Made by a program: the position numbers and the translations under genes. Source: Planctomycetales bacterium (GTDB lineage Bacteria; Planctomycetota; Planctomycetia; Isosphaerales; Isosphaeraceae). From it: a DNA stretch of 64,000 nucleotides. The DNA lies in the NCBI GenBank assembly GCA_027449865.1, contig DAIDKV010000231.1, positions 1-64,000 on the forward strand, in the 5' to 3' direction. This document shows positions 38,485 to 48,388 of this stretch, piece after piece (position 1 is the stretch's first letter; each line of letters starts with the position of its first letter). The notes beneath the pieces were generated by a model. The model did not search any database, was not told where the DNA came from, and saw only the letters and a list, made by a program, of their open reading frames with translations.

Positions 38485-40179
38485 CTATCGACTCGATCGC
38501 CGGACGCTTTCTCCGAAGAGCGCCTCGCGCATCCCGGGCTTCGGACGGCCGGTCGGCTCGTTCCAGTAGCGGAATCCGGCCTTCCAGTCCCAGAGGCACC
38601 AGCCAATCCCAGCTTTCTCGGCCGCCTCTCGGAAGGTCCGGTAGTAGTTTTCCCTCGATTCGCGATCGGCGGTCGTCAGGCAGCCGAACTCACCGAAGTG
38701 GATCGGACGGCCGTAATACTCCGACCAACGACGCGCCGTCTCGATCATCTCCTGAACGATGTGAGGCGCACAGGGGTTGGTCGCGGTGGGCTCGGTGTTG
38801 TACCGTTTGATCCAGTCGGCAACCCGCGTGCTAACCACGATCGACGAAGCGGGCACGAGCGGCTGACGCGGCGGGCCGGGGAAAACTATCCCGGTCACCT
38901 TGGTGTCCGGCCCCGACCAGGTCGAACCCTGGTGGGTAAAAAAGAACGGGTCGTAATTGTGAACGGTGACGATCAGGTTTTCGTCGTCGGGGAGTGATAG
39001 CGACTTCAGCTCGCCGACGCCATTCCACCTCCCTGGCCCAAGGAAGATCGTCCGGTCCGGGTCGAATTTGCGGATTCGCCGGATGGCCTCCGCATAGATC
39101 GGATTCATGATCTCGGTCGTGGCGGCGTCCTTCGGCTCGTTGAGCAGCTCGAATGCAAGTCCCCTCGGCTCCCGGGCATAGTGGGCGGCGATCTGGTCTC
39201 AGATCGTGAGGAACTTGGGCGTGTACTCTTTCGGGTCGGTCGTGAATTCGTTGAAGTGGTGGATGTTGATGATGACGGAGAGGCCGTCCCCGATCCCGGC
39301 GTGGACCAACTCATCGACTCGCCTGAAGAACTCCGGCCGGATTCGGAATTCCGGAGCCGGACCGGTGTAATGATGCCACCCGATTGGGATGCGGATGTGG
39401 TCGAAGCCCTCCGCCTTGATCCGGGCCAGGTCGGTCGTCGTGTGGTGGACCGACCAGGTCTCTCCCAGTGGTACTTCCAGGTCGTTGCCGAGGTTGGCGC
39501 CTCGGAGGAAGTGCCGGGCGGCCAGGTGGGCGCGCGTCGCCTTCCCAGAGATTCGCTTCATCTCGACAAGGCCGGCTGGACGAACCGCGCGGGCACTGAG
39601 CCGGATGACAATCGGGCGGCCGCCCTGGACAGAGATCGTCTGCGAGAGCGGCCGATTGTGCCAGGTTCGGGCGTAATGGGTCCCCTGCACCGCCGGAACG
39701 TCGGGCGTTTGCAAGATCCGCTCGCCGGAGCCGCTCCATTCGCGAGGCGAGGCGTGGTTTCCTCGGGGCGGCTCGAAACCACCGTTGGCGATCTCGGCGC
39801 CCTCGACCTGAAGTTCATCCCAGAGCACCTCCTCCCGATAGAGAACACCCGGGTGCGACTGCTCCCAGGGGCCCATCAGTCTGAGAACGATCTCGCCGGA
39901 ATGCTCGGGTACAAATGCGACCGCCGCCCGATGCCAGCCTCGATGATCGATGGGAAACTCCACGGTGAAGCCGCCTGGACGTTCCGACTCGGGCAACCAG
40001 TGCATCCTCGCGATCTTCGGCGAACCTTCGACCGGGCGCTCACGCGTCAGCGCCTTTACCGAGGCGGATGCGCTGATATCGAACCGTGCGGAACGTGCCA
40101 GGCGGGTTGGCTCGTCGGCGGACGCCGGACTCGGGAGCAGCGTCAGCGCCACGAAAAGCAGCGAGAGGCGGGAGTTCAT
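38485..40179 (-). pseudogene. Exported glycoside hydrolase family 5 (cellulase-like) interrupted by an in-frame TGA
   Basis: The frame runs from a signal peptide at the ATG 40179 (MNSRLSLLFVALTLLPSPASA) to a stop at 38485, 564 codons, with one TGA at 39197-39199 (codon 327). The frame is unbroken on both sides. Residues 40-200 resemble a carbohydrate-binding or jelly-roll domain. The GH5 barrel starts near 222 (FLRGANLGNDLEVP, then GFDHIRIPIGWHHY, then INIHHF). The TGA stands where GH5 enzymes usually have Trp (FLTI-*-DQIAAHY). Both catalytic glutamates, Glu348 in FELLNEP and Glu497 in HFGEFGC, lie after it. A product ending at 326 residues would be inactive. The cause could be a TGG-to-TGA mutation, a sequencing error or UGA readthrough. 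The gene lies 13 bases downstream of the lipoprotein gene, on the same strand. Confidence 0.85.
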
Positions 40180-40192
40180 GGCGGGAGAGTCC

Positions 40193-42319
40193 TCAAGGAT
40201 GTTCGCAACGCGCGGTGAGTCGGTATCGGGTACCGCGAACGGAGATGACGATCTCCACCGCGAACGGCTGGCCTGGGTTCGGTTCACCCTGGGGCTCGAC
40301 GTACAGGTCGAGATTCCATCGGCCGGAGTACGGGCCCAGCCGGTACATCTGGCGATGATTCTTGAGCACCTCATTCACGACGACCGCCAGCGGCCAGGAC
40401 CGCGGGAGTGGCCGGGTCGTCCACCGAACCTCGCCGCCGAGGATCGCGACCTCCTCGATCACTGCGGCGGCGGGAAGGTCCAGCTCAAGCCGGAAATGAT
40501 CGTCCCTGGCTCCGCCGGGCCCAACTCTCGGCGCATCGGATCCCACATAATCATCATCCCGACCGACCCAGGCGAACGACCGGATCGTGGCGCCCCCTCC
40601 GCTCGGAGTGATCGAAGCGGGGAGTTCGGCGGCCCGGTCGCCAGGGAGCGGGCGCGGGACCGATGGAGCGGGCGCCTGGCGCCCTGGCCGAGGATCCACC
40701 TTCTCCCGGAGCGGCGCCTTCGGCTCGATCGGGATGACTTGCGGCGAGGACGGAACCTCGTCGGCCTTCTTCGGAGGCGCGGCCTCGGCGATCGGTCCAA
40801 CAACCGCCCGCGCCGGTCGATCACAACGTCCGGAGAGCGTCACCTGCCGGTCGCCGAGTCCGACCGCCACTTCGATCTCGAAGGTCGCCGGCTTGCCGCC
40901 GTCGGCACCGCCCTCGACGTACAGCTCAAACGGATCGCGGCCGGAGAAAACGCCGAGTTGCTCGACGTAGGCCCGCGCCACGGGAAGGCCGCCGCGCTCA
41001 ATGGCAATCGGTCCGCCCGCATCGCCAGGCCGGGTCGACCATCGATGCGAGTCGCCCCCGGTGATCGTCATCGAAAGGACGAGGGCCGCTTCGGGGAGTG
41101 CCAGTTCGAGCTGGAAATGCTGATCCTTCGCACCTCCCGGACCGGGCTCCGAACCGCCGATCCGATCCGAATCCTCATCCAGCCATCGGAACGAACGTAG
41201 CACCGCCCCACCCGCGCCGCTCTCGCCGAGACGGTCGGCTCCCTCAACCTCGATCTCCGCTGTCGCGGGTTCGGGGATGGTGTAGAGAGCCAGTAATCCT
41301 CGCCTCGGACGCTCGGGCGCGGTCTCGGCCGGCGGAGCTTGCACGGGAAGCGGCTGGGGAACGGGCGTCGGCGTGGGCTGGACGTTCGGACTCGGTGCGG
41401 GCGTCTGAGGTGGAAACGGCGAGGGCGATGGACCGTACGGGTTTACCTGCCCGGGCATCGACGGACCCATCGGGGCACCGGGAGGACCGGGATTTCCAGG
41501 GAAACCACGAGGGCCGCCCGGTATTCGCCGGAAGTTCGGTCCCCTCGGGCCGCCCGGCAGGTTTGGGAAGTTTGGCCCCATCCCGCGGGGTCCTCGCAGG
41601 TGCGGCGGACGGGGAATATTCAGGCGAGGTGGACCCATCGGACCTGGCATCATCCCAGGCATCGCGGGCGATGGGAGCACGTTCCGACCTGGCAGGATCG
41701 GCGTGGGAATCCCCTGGGGATTGACGGGCGGCTGAATCAGGCCCGCGGATGTGTCGGCCAGAGCGGAGGGCTCACCCCAGCCGTAACCTTCACTCAGTAG
41801 CTCGAAGGAATTCAGAAACCCATCGATCTCCTCGGCGGACAATCGACCTGGCGCACCAATCGCGTAAATAATGTAAAGACGATTCTCCGTCATGAAAAAT
41901 CGTCCGCGACCGGAGAGCTGGCCCTGGGCATGTCCGGGCCGGCTCTTGAATGTCAGTTCGCGGCCGGGATGCCGATTGTAGGGCCTCGAGACGCGGCCTG
42001 TCACCTCAAGCTTGTTGTCGAGGGCCCATGCGTCGCAGAGCGCGTCAATTTTCTGTTCAATCACCGCGGGACCAATCACGCCCCGGAGGAAATCGAGGGT
42101 GGCGACGCCCTTCTCAGTTCGGGAAAAGGACTTGTAAGCGACAATCCGGGTCGGCACCGCGCCCAGCGGAGAGACCTTCGTCTCATCCTTCTCGACCGGC
42201 TTGCCTGGAAATGTGACCCGGAACTGGCCGTCGGACGACCGATACTCCCGGGGCGTGGAGGGAAAGCAACCCGCTGAAACGATCGCCAGCACGATTGGGA
42301 CCACGATCCGCCTTCGCAT
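40193..42319 (-). CDS. Lipoprotein with Pro/Gly-rich linker and tandem duplicated C-terminal domain
   Basis: About 708 residues from the ATG at 42319 (GAGGG upstream), which starts a lipoprotein signal (VPIVLAIVSAGC; lipobox Cys at about residue 18). An N-terminal domain (EYRSSDGQFRVTFPGKPVEKDE...) resembles those of secreted planctomycete proteins. A Pro/Gly/Asn-rich linker follows (about 220-380). Two copies of a domain of roughly 130 residues come next, each with an opening IRSFAWVGRD or LRSFRWLDED, then GGAKDQHFQLEL or GGARDDHFRLEL, and a RWSTRP or RWTTRP strand. The copies are diverged, so the duplication is old. The function is not recognised. It lies directly upstream of the cellulase gene on the same strand. 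Confidence 0.82.
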   Translation of the reverse strand: MRRRIVVPIVLAIVSAGCFPSTPREYRSSDGQFRVTFPGKPVEKDETKVSPLGAVPTRIVAYKSFSRTEKGVATLDFLRGVIGPAVIEQKIDALCDAWALDNKLEVTGRVSRPYNRHPGRELTFKSRPGHAQGQLSGRGRFFMTENRLYIIYAIGAPGRLSAEEIDGFLNSFELLSEGYGWGEPSALADTSAGLIQPPVNPQGIPTPILPGRNVLPSPAMPGMMPGPMGPPRLNIPRPPHLRGPRGMGPNFPNLPGGPRGPNFRRIPGGPRGFPGNPGPPGAPMGPSMPGQVNPYGPSPSPFPPQTPAPSPNVQPTPTPVPQPLPVQAPPAETAPERPRRGLLALYTIPEPATAEIEVEGADRLGESGAGGAVLRSFRWLDEDSDRIGGSEPGPGGAKDQHFQLELALPEAALVLSMTITGGDSHRWSTRPGDAGGPIAIERGGLPVARAYVEQLGVFSGRDPFELYVEGGADGGKPATFEIEVAVGLGDRQVTLSGRCDRPARAVVGPIAEAAPPKKADEVPSSPQVIPIEPKAPLREKVDPRPGRQAPAPSVPRPLPGDRAAELPASITPSGGGATIRSFAWVGRDDDYVGSDAPRVGPGGARDDHFRLELDLPAAAVIEEVAILGGEVRWTTRPLPRSWPLAVVVNEVLKNHRQMYRLGPYSGRWNLDLYVEPQGEPNPGQPFAVEIVISVRGTRYRLTARCEHP

Positions 42320-42542
42320 CGCCTGGACCCTCGCCACGGATGGGCTAATTTCGGGACGAGCTTCCATCCCGACCTGGACCTGCCTCTCCAGTTTGTCCGC
42401 ATCGGACGACCGAAGCAAGCCATCACGATCGCACAATCGCGGCCCGCTGGGTTCTGGACGTCGCTCTCAGAATGGATTATCGATAAAGCGGTATCGCCGA
42501 AAAAGCGATCCGAAAAATTCCAAGAGAAAGGACCGCAAGCGA

Positions 42543-43679
42543 ATGAGACCCGCCAGGTCGACCCGTCGCCGGTTTCTAAGCCGGGGGACTCAGGGACTTG
42601 GAGTGCTCGCCGCGATCTCGGCGAGTCCCGGCGTGCTGCTGGCCGCCGACAGTCCCACGCTGGAAGCCGAGCCGCTAATCGCCCGCGGCGTGGCGTTCCT
42701 TCGCCCTCGTCAGGACGAGAAGGGAGGCTGGTCGACCCGCCGAGAGCCCGGAATCACCGCGCTAGTCGTCACCGGCCTGCTCCGATCCGGCCAGGTCGCG
42801 CCCGGCGACCCTGCCGTCACGAAGGCACTGGCCTATCTTGAAGGCTCCATCGGCCCAAACGGCGGCGTCTCGGAAGACGCCCACGCCAATTATACCACCT
42901 CGATCGCCCTGCTGGCCTTCCAGGAGGCGAACCGCAAGGGCAGGTACGACCGGATCATCAAGTCGGGCCAGGACTTCCTCAAGGGGAAGCAGTGGGATGA
43001 GTCGGAGGGTAAGAACCGCGACGATCCGTTTTATGGGGGTGCTGGCTACGGCGGCAAGAACAGCCGGCCGGATCTCTCCAACACCACCTTCCTGATCGAT
43101 GCCCTGCGCGAGACGGGCCTGCCGCCCGACGACCCGAGCATCAAGAAGGCGATGATCTTCGTCTCGCGATGCCAGAATCTCAAGGGCGAGTTCAACGACC
43201 AGGAATGGGCCGGGAAGGTGAACGACGGCGGGTTTGTCTACAGCACGGCTCACGGCGGCGAGACCTTCGCCGGAAAGGCACCCGACGGCGGCCTCCGTTC
43301 CTATGCCAGCATGACCTATGCGGGCCTCAAGAGCATGATCTACGCCGGACTCGACCGCGATGATCCCCGCGTAAAGGCGGCGATGACCTATATCAAGGAT
43401 CACTACACTCTGGATGAGAACCCCGGCCTCGGCCAGCAGGGGCTTTATTACTATTACCACACCTTCGCCAAGACGATGAAGGTGCTCGGCGAGTCGAAGG
43501 TGGTTGACAGCAAGGGAAGCTCGCACGACTGGCGTGCCGAGTTAATCGCGGCTTTGAAGAAGCGACAGCAGCCCGATGGCGGCTGGGTCAATCCTTCGGA
43601 CCGCTTCCTCGAAGGCGACCCCAACCTCGTCACGGCTTACGCCCTGCTCGCGCTGGCTTACACCCGGCAGAAATCCTGA
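42543..43679 (+). CDS. Exported prenyltransferase/squalene-cyclase-fold protein with twin-arginine signal
   Basis: 378 residues. The N-terminus STRRRFLSRGTQGLGVLAAISASPG is a twin-arginine signal. The mature part is an alpha/alpha toroid with repeated QW-like motifs (RQDEKGGWST, GSIGPNGGVS, QQPDGGWVNPSD) and AITALVVTGLLRSG-type helices, matching the terpene cyclase/prenyltransferase fold. The catalytic DxDDTA of squalene-hopene cyclases was not found. The protein is far shorter (cyclases exceed 600 residues), so a structural or binding role is more likely. An AGAAAGGA ribosome site precedes the ATG. The gene is convergent with the MMPL transporter, and a hairpin lies between the stops. Confidence 0.85.
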   Translation: MRPARSTRRRFLSRGTQGLGVLAAISASPGVLLAADSPTLEAEPLIARGVAFLRPRQDEKGGWSTRREPGITALVVTGLLRSGQVAPGDPAVTKALAYLEGSIGPNGGVSEDAHANYTTSIALLAFQEANRKGRYDRIIKSGQDFLKGKQWDESEGKNRDDPFYGGAGYGGKNSRPDLSNTTFLIDALRETGLPPDDPSIKKAMIFVSRCQNLKGEFNDQEWAGKVNDGGFVYSTAHGGETFAGKAPDGGLRSYASMTYAGLKSMIYAGLDRDDPRVKAAMTYIKDHYTLDENPGLGQQGLYYYYHTFAKTMKVLGESKVVDSKGSSHDWRAELIAALKKRQQPDGGWVNPSDRFLEGDPNLVTAYALLALAYTRQKS

Positions 43680-43690
43680 TCTTGAACCCG

Positions 43691-43748
43691 GTTCCAGCCA
43701 GCGATCCTCGGGGCTTCTTCGGGTCGCGACCGGGTTGGTGGCTGGAAC
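43691..43748. terminator. Candidate bidirectional hairpin between convergent genes
   Basis: GTTCCAGCCA (43691-43700) pairs with TGGCTGGAAC (43739-43748), a perfect 10-bp stem with a 38-base GC-rich loop in which further pairing is possible. It lies between the two convergent stop codons. No T-run follows, so this would be a weak or Rho-assisted terminator. Confidence 0.35.
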
Positions 43749-43862
43749 GCTTCTCCGATCTCCGATCCTCTTGACAAACCTCTCTGAACTCGGCGTCTCC
43801 GCGGTTCCGCTTTGAGCTCTGTCTCAGTGGTTCCGCCTCGATCTTCGTCCGATCGCTGGCCG

Positions 43863-46718
43863 TCAATCGGCGACGACGACATACTCGCGGCGTCCTTTTC
43901 GGACGATGTGTCTGGGAGCGAACACCTCACGAGTGCGTCGGAGGAGCCAGTGTCCGCAGGGGACAAGCAGTGGACGCACGAGTGTGGCGTCGATCAGAAT
44001 TCCGACGACCAGCGCGAAGCCGAGTTGCCGAAGTGAGGCGAGCGGACTGAAGAGAAACGAGGCGAAGCTCGTCGCGGTGATCGCCGCGGCCGAGCTGATG
44101 AGCCCGCCGGTGTGGCCGATCGCCCGGACGATCCCGCGGCGGAGTCCTCGCTTCTGCGACTCCTCATTCAGCCGGCTCATCAGGAAGACGTTGTAATCGA
44201 CCCCAACGGCCACCAGCAGAACAAACAGGAAGTACGGGACCTTCCAGTCGAGTCCCTGCTCGCCGAGGAAGGTGACGAAGACCAGGTGTGTCGCGCCGAG
44301 TGCGAAGGCGTAGGTCAAAAGCATGGTCACGACCAGGTTCACGCACGCCAACGGGTCGCGGAGCGCCAGCAACAGGACGAGAAACACGCCAATCGGGACG
44401 ACAAACCAGCTCTGAACCTGATCGGCGTGGGTAATCTCGCGGATATCGGCCGACTCGGCATTCGCGCCGGCGATCCGGGCGCTGATGTGGAAGTCCTCGT
44501 ATTCGGCGAGGAAGTCGTGGAGTCGTCGCCTCATGGTCAGGACGAAGTTCATCGCGTCGTTCGAGAAGATCGGATCGGCCTGGGTGACGTCGATTCGGGC
44601 GTGTCGACCATCGGGCGTGATGTAGGCGGCGAAGCTTCGGATCAGCTCGGGATGATCGTGGATCGTCCCCTCATCAATGAGGAGGCGATCAAGGGCCCGG
44701 CGTCCGACCGGGTCATTGAGGATTCCGGTAACCTCGCGATGGGCTCGCGAGGCACCATTGGCGATCTGCGAAGCGCCTTCCGCGGCACGGGAGAGCTCGC
44801 GAAGTAAAACCTCCTGCGGCTTCTCGATCTTCGGCGGTTCGGACCCGGGCTTCTCGACCGGTTTCCGAGGCTCGACGGGCCGGGGCTTCGGCTCAGAAGG
44901 CGACGGGGCGGATCCCGAACGCGAGGACGGTTCACGGCCAATCGCCTCGAAGGCACCCTGCAACGCGGCGAGGTTCCAGGTCGCCGGCACGCCGTGGCTC
45001 CACTGGAGCGCCACGGAGGCTTGCTTCAACCCACTCGCCAGGGCTCCGGCACCAGCAGAAATCGGAGCGCCTGCCCGATCGAGCGCTCGATCCGTCCTGG
45101 GAGTGGAGAGCTCGGCCGGCTTGCCGCCGGCCAGTGGTAGCCCGGTTGCCTCTTCCAGCCAGATCGCCGCCCGAAGTCTGGCGGCGCCCTCGGTCAGCCC
45201 CTTGCTCAGCTCCCTGGCCCCCTCGGAAAGTTCGTGGAATCCAGCGTTCACCTCGCCCAGTCGCGAGGAAATCCGGGCGCGCGAGAGCAGCTCGGGATTT
45301 CCGAGCGGCTGGGTCGCCGACCGGACCTCGTCGATCCGTCGATGATGCGCCAGGAGCCGACTCACGTCGTCGATCAGTGCCAAGCCCTCCGACCGCCGGA
45401 AGTCGGCGTCCGACTCCAGCACAACGGTCATCGGCGCCAGGATGCCCGGGTCGAACTTCGAGGCCAGGAACCGGTAATCGTCGACGGATCGCGTCTGATC
45501 GGGCAACTCGGTCAAAAGGTCCTGAATAAAATCGGTTCGCAGCCCGAGAACCGCAAGCGGGGCCATCGCCAGGAGCGTGAACGCCCAGCTCCGGACCGGC
45601 CGGGCCATCGCCCGTTCTCCGAGCCGATCCCAGTAGTCCGTCGATCGCCGGGAGAGCCCGTCAAACGCCCCAGGCCGTACCCTCGCCAGCAGGATCAGGA
45701 GCGCGGGTGTCAGGCTGAGGGTCGCTACCAGCGCAATCAGCAGACCTATGGCCACGCTCGGCCCCGTGCTCGAGAACAACTTGAACCGCGTCGTCCCCAT
45801 CAGGAGCAATCCGACGATGATCGTCCCCGCACTGGTCGCCAGGGCGTGCAGCGACCGGCCGAGCGTCACCTGCATCGAGGTCGCCGGGTTGTTCCGGTTG
45901 AAGTGCTCGGCGAATCGCCAGGAGAGGAAGAGGCAGAAGTCGGTCCCGGTTCCGAACAGGATCGCGATCAGGAAGAGCTCGACCAGCGACGAAACTTCCC
46001 AGCCGGCCAGAACCATCCAACCGAGCAGTCCTCGGGCGAGGATCGTGCTGACGCCGATCGTGATTAGGGGGACCATTGCCAGCCAGAACGACCGATAGAC
46101 AAGCAGCAGTACGATCAGGAGGAGAACGACCGTCGCGACCGCGGCTCGATCGAGGGAGCTCTTGACGGCGGCCATGTAGTCGCGGCCGATCACCGCGTCG
46201 CCGGTCCACCGGATCTCCAGCCCGGGCGGTCGGGCTCCCGCCTCGGTATCGACCTTTCGGATCGCCCACTCCACCGCCCGATGCGAGCTCGGCGCGATGT
46301 ACGACGACGAAAGCGGAATCCCAACCATCTCGACGCTGCCATCCCCGCTGATCAGTCGGCGCGCGACCTCGGGCGACGAGCTGGGTCCGAGCACCCGAAG
46401 CACCTCGCCCGGCCGGCCCTCCTCGCCGAATCCCCCTGCCACGATCGCGGCGAACTTCCGGTCAACATCGGTCAGACCGCTCTCTCGGTGCAGCACAAGC
46501 ACGATCATCGACTCAAACGACTGATCGGGCCAGCACCGGCGGACGAGCTCGGCGGCTTGCCGGCTCCCCCCGTTGTCGAGCAGCTTCGCCTGTCCCTCGG
46601 CCGCCAGCCGGGTCAGGTCGGGCGAGACCACCCCCGCGATCACCGCCGCCAGCAGCCAGGCCAGAACCACCCAGACCGGCCGACGGATCGCCAGGATCCG
46701 CATCCCTTCCATCCTCAT
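43863..46718 (-). CDS. MMPL/RND-family transporter
   Basis: About 951 residues from the ATG at 46718 (GGGAG ten bases upstream; further ATGs at 46712 and 46703). The layout is the MmpL one: an N-terminal helix, a periplasmic loop, a first bundle of helices with ILFGTGTDFCLF (near 260), a second large loop (about 370-740) with a Pro/Lys/Glu-rich low-complexity insert, and a second bundle with LLVAVGVDYNVFLMSRL. The two GxDxxxF-type motifs carry the proton-relay Asp residues. Substrates of this family are usually lipids or hydrophobic metabolites; here it is not known. A sigma-70-like promoter lies at 46859-46886. Confidence 0.9.
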   Translation of the reverse strand: MRMEGMRILAIRRPVWVVLAWLLAAVIAGVVSPDLTRLAAEGQAKLLDNGGSRQAAELVRRCWPDQSFESMIVLVLHRESGLTDVDRKFAAIVAGGFGEEGRPGEVLRVLGPSSSPEVARRLISGDGSVEMVGIPLSSSYIAPSSHRAVEWAIRKVDTEAGARPPGLEIRWTGDAVIGRDYMAAVKSSLDRAAVATVVLLLIVLLLVYRSFWLAMVPLITIGVSTILARGLLGWMVLAGWEVSSLVELFLIAILFGTGTDFCLFLSWRFAEHFNRNNPATSMQVTLGRSLHALATSAGTIIVGLLLMGTTRFKLFSSTGPSVAIGLLIALVATLSLTPALLILLARVRPGAFDGLSRRSTDYWDRLGERAMARPVRSWAFTLLAMAPLAVLGLRTDFIQDLLTELPDQTRSVDDYRFLASKFDPGILAPMTVVLESDADFRRSEGLALIDDVSRLLAHHRRIDEVRSATQPLGNPELLSRARISSRLGEVNAGFHELSEGARELSKGLTEGAARLRAAIWLEEATGLPLAGGKPAELSTPRTDRALDRAGAPISAGAGALASGLKQASVALQWSHGVPATWNLAALQGAFEAIGREPSSRSGSAPSPSEPKPRPVEPRKPVEKPGSEPPKIEKPQEVLLRELSRAAEGASQIANGASRAHREVTGILNDPVGRRALDRLLIDEGTIHDHPELIRSFAAYITPDGRHARIDVTQADPIFSNDAMNFVLTMRRRLHDFLAEYEDFHISARIAGANAESADIREITHADQVQSWFVVPIGVFLVLLLALRDPLACVNLVVTMLLTYAFALGATHLVFVTFLGEQGLDWKVPYFLFVLLVAVGVDYNVFLMSRLNEESQKRGLRRGIVRAIGHTGGLISSAAAITATSFASFLFSPLASLRQLGFALVVGILIDATLVRPLLVPCGHWLLRRTREVFAPRHIVRKGRREYVVVAD

Positions 46719-46858
46719 CGCGAGAAGACTCCCGGACCACCCGCGGTTCGACGCCCGAAGATCCGTCTCCTCGAGTCGCCGATCGGCCTCGCCCCCTTCT
46801 TCCGTGCCCAGGGGAAAACCGGCCATCCAGCCAGGATGATCCACGAAGGTTCATCCCC

Positions 46859-46886
46859 AATATAAACAATACGGCGGCCTGTTCAA
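46859..46886 (-). promoter_or_regulatory. Candidate sigma-70-type promoter for the MMPL gene
   Basis: On the minus strand TTGAAC (46886-46881) and TATATT (46864-46859) are 16 bases apart. They lie about 141 bases upstream of the start at 46718, within locally AT-rich DNA. Consensus match only. Confidence 0.4.
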
Positions 46887-46974
46887 GCACGCAGCCGACT
46901 GCAACCAGGATTCCCATGTACAGATTCCGCCGTCGAAGGCGTTCCGTTCGCTGATCGGAGAACAGGCGGGATGG

Positions 46975-48360
46975 TCATCGAGCGGGCGCGTTCGGGTCCA
47001 TCAATTGAGGCCGGTAGGTGTTGCAAAAGTCGATCCGCTCGCCAGGGCTCGGATGACTGGCGCGGAAGACCCAGTAAAACAGGTCGGGACGTGGAACACC
47101 CAGGTTCTCGGCCTGGAACTTGACGAAGGCCGAGGCGGCCGGGCGATTCGCACCGGTGAGGTCGAGTGCGAACCGGTCAGCCTCATGCTCCTGGTATCGA
47201 CTGTAAGCCAGCACAACCGGGCCCAGGAACAGCGACGAGAGATGCATCAGCATCAGAATCAGAGGGACCGAGGCGATGTCGGCAAGCCGGTCAAAACCCA
47301 ACCTCGACGAGAATCGAGCGATCAGCGATCGCCCAGCACGGTCGACGAAGAAGAGCCCGGCCAGGATCACCAGCGAGCCGAGCAGAATCGACCGAACAAC
47401 ATGCCCCAGCACATAATGCCCCATCTCATGGCCCATCACCGCGAGCACCTCGGGCGGGTCGAGCTTCGCCAGAAGGGTATCCCAGAGAACGATCCGCTTC
47501 GTCCAGAGGAAGCCGGTGACGTAGGCGTTCATCGCCTTCGTATCCACGCTCTTCTCAACCTCGAAAACATGGCTGCCGTCGATCCCAGCGCGGGCGGCCA
47601 GCTCGAGGATCTGGCGTTCGAGATCCGGGTTCTTCATCGGCCCAAACCGGTTCAAAAGCGGATCGATCCAGACCGGCTCGACGAGCATCGTCACGAAGAG
47701 GAACGGCACTGAGAGCAGCCCCAGGTAAAGCCACCACCGCTTCGGGCTCCAGACCATCAACGCGAACGGGACCCAGGCCAGCGCGAAGCCAACCGCCATC
47801 GAAACTCCCAACCGGGTGACCACATCGTGCAGCCACTTCCCGAAAGTTTGGTTCGAGAGACCGAAAGCGTGCAGCCGGACGAATCCCTCGTAATAGTGCA
47901 GGGGCAGGTCGATCACGAAGACAATCGTAAGATAGAGAACGATGTAAATCCCGACCGTCAGGAACCAGACCGCCCGCGACGGCCCCGTTCCCTCCCCCTT
48001 CCATCCACGCGGACTCCCGATCCTTCCGAGGAATTCGGACAGCCGACGGGCCAGATTCCGAACCCTCGCCGAGAGTCCCGAAAACGCCAGCCCGCCCGTC
48101 AGCAGGAGGGCCCAGGCCCGATTGAACGCCCAGATCGCGTTGTTGCCCCGATGGAACCGGAGCGCTTCCGGAGTCGGCTCCGGGACCGCGACCGGTCCAC
48201 TCGCGACCGCCTCCGATTCGACAGCGGCTCTCCGATCATCGGCGTAAGCAACCGCCCCGCATCCGAACACGACCGCCAGAACAAAGATCCGAACAAGCCC
48301 AACAGACCGGCGACTCCACCCCAATCCGCCTTCCCGAGGCGAATCCAAACAATTACACAC
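46975..48360 (-). CDS. M48-family membrane metallopeptidase (STE24/CAAX prenyl protease 1-like)
   Basis: About 461 residues from the GTG at 48360; the ATG at 48381 is possible. GTG is preferred because a TATACT hexamer (48383-48388) touches the ATG, and GAGGTGGGAT lies just before the GTG. The zinc site is H311-EMG-H315 (MGHEMGHYVLGH), with the third ligand likely the Glu of EHEADRFAL. Five or more hydrophobic helices surround it (VWFLTVGIYIVLYLTIVFVI, VSMAVGFALAWVPFALMV). This fits the STE24-type enzyme that cleaves membrane proteins within or next to the bilayer. It lies downstream of the JAB gene on the same strand, but an AT-rich leader suggests its own promoter. Confidence 0.88.
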   Translation of the reverse strand: MCNCLDSPREGGLGWSRRSVGLVRIFVLAVVFGCGAVAYADDRRAAVESEAVASGPVAVPEPTPEALRFHRGNNAIWAFNRAWALLLTGGLAFSGLSARVRNLARRLSEFLGRIGSPRGWKGEGTGPSRAVWFLTVGIYIVLYLTIVFVIDLPLHYYEGFVRLHAFGLSNQTFGKWLHDVVTRLGVSMAVGFALAWVPFALMVWSPKRWWLYLGLLSVPFLFVTMLVEPVWIDPLLNRFGPMKNPDLERQILELAARAGIDGSHVFEVEKSVDTKAMNAYVTGFLWTKRIVLWDTLLAKLDPPEVLAVMGHEMGHYVLGHVVRSILLGSLVILAGLFFVDRAGRSLIARFSSRLGFDRLADIASVPLILMLMHLSSLFLGPVVLAYSRYQEHEADRFALDLTGANRPAASAFVKFQAENLGVPRPDLFYWVFRASHPSPGERIDFCNTYRPQLMDPNAPAR

Positions 48361-48382
48361 ATCCCACCTCAAGTATCCCATA

Positions 48383-48388
48383 GTATAT
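48383..48388 (-). promoter_or_regulatory. Candidate -10 element (TATACT) for the M48 peptidase gene
   Basis: It lies in an unusually AT-rich stretch (48360-48420) for this genome. It is so close to the ATG at 48381 that a transcript starting here would lack that codon, which favours the GTG at 48360. No convincing -35 was found. Confidence 0.35.

Noticed and set aside
43350-43380. DRDD in the terpene-cyclase-fold protein as a possible DxDD catalytic motif
   Set aside because: It sits at the start of a helix followed by PRVKAAM, a pattern of the fold rather than the DxDDTA catalytic loop, and the protein is too short for a cyclase.
42543-46718. A hopanoid unit formed by the cyclase-fold protein and the MMPL transporter
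   Set aside because: The genes are convergent, separated by a hairpin, and neither has hopanoid-specific motifs.
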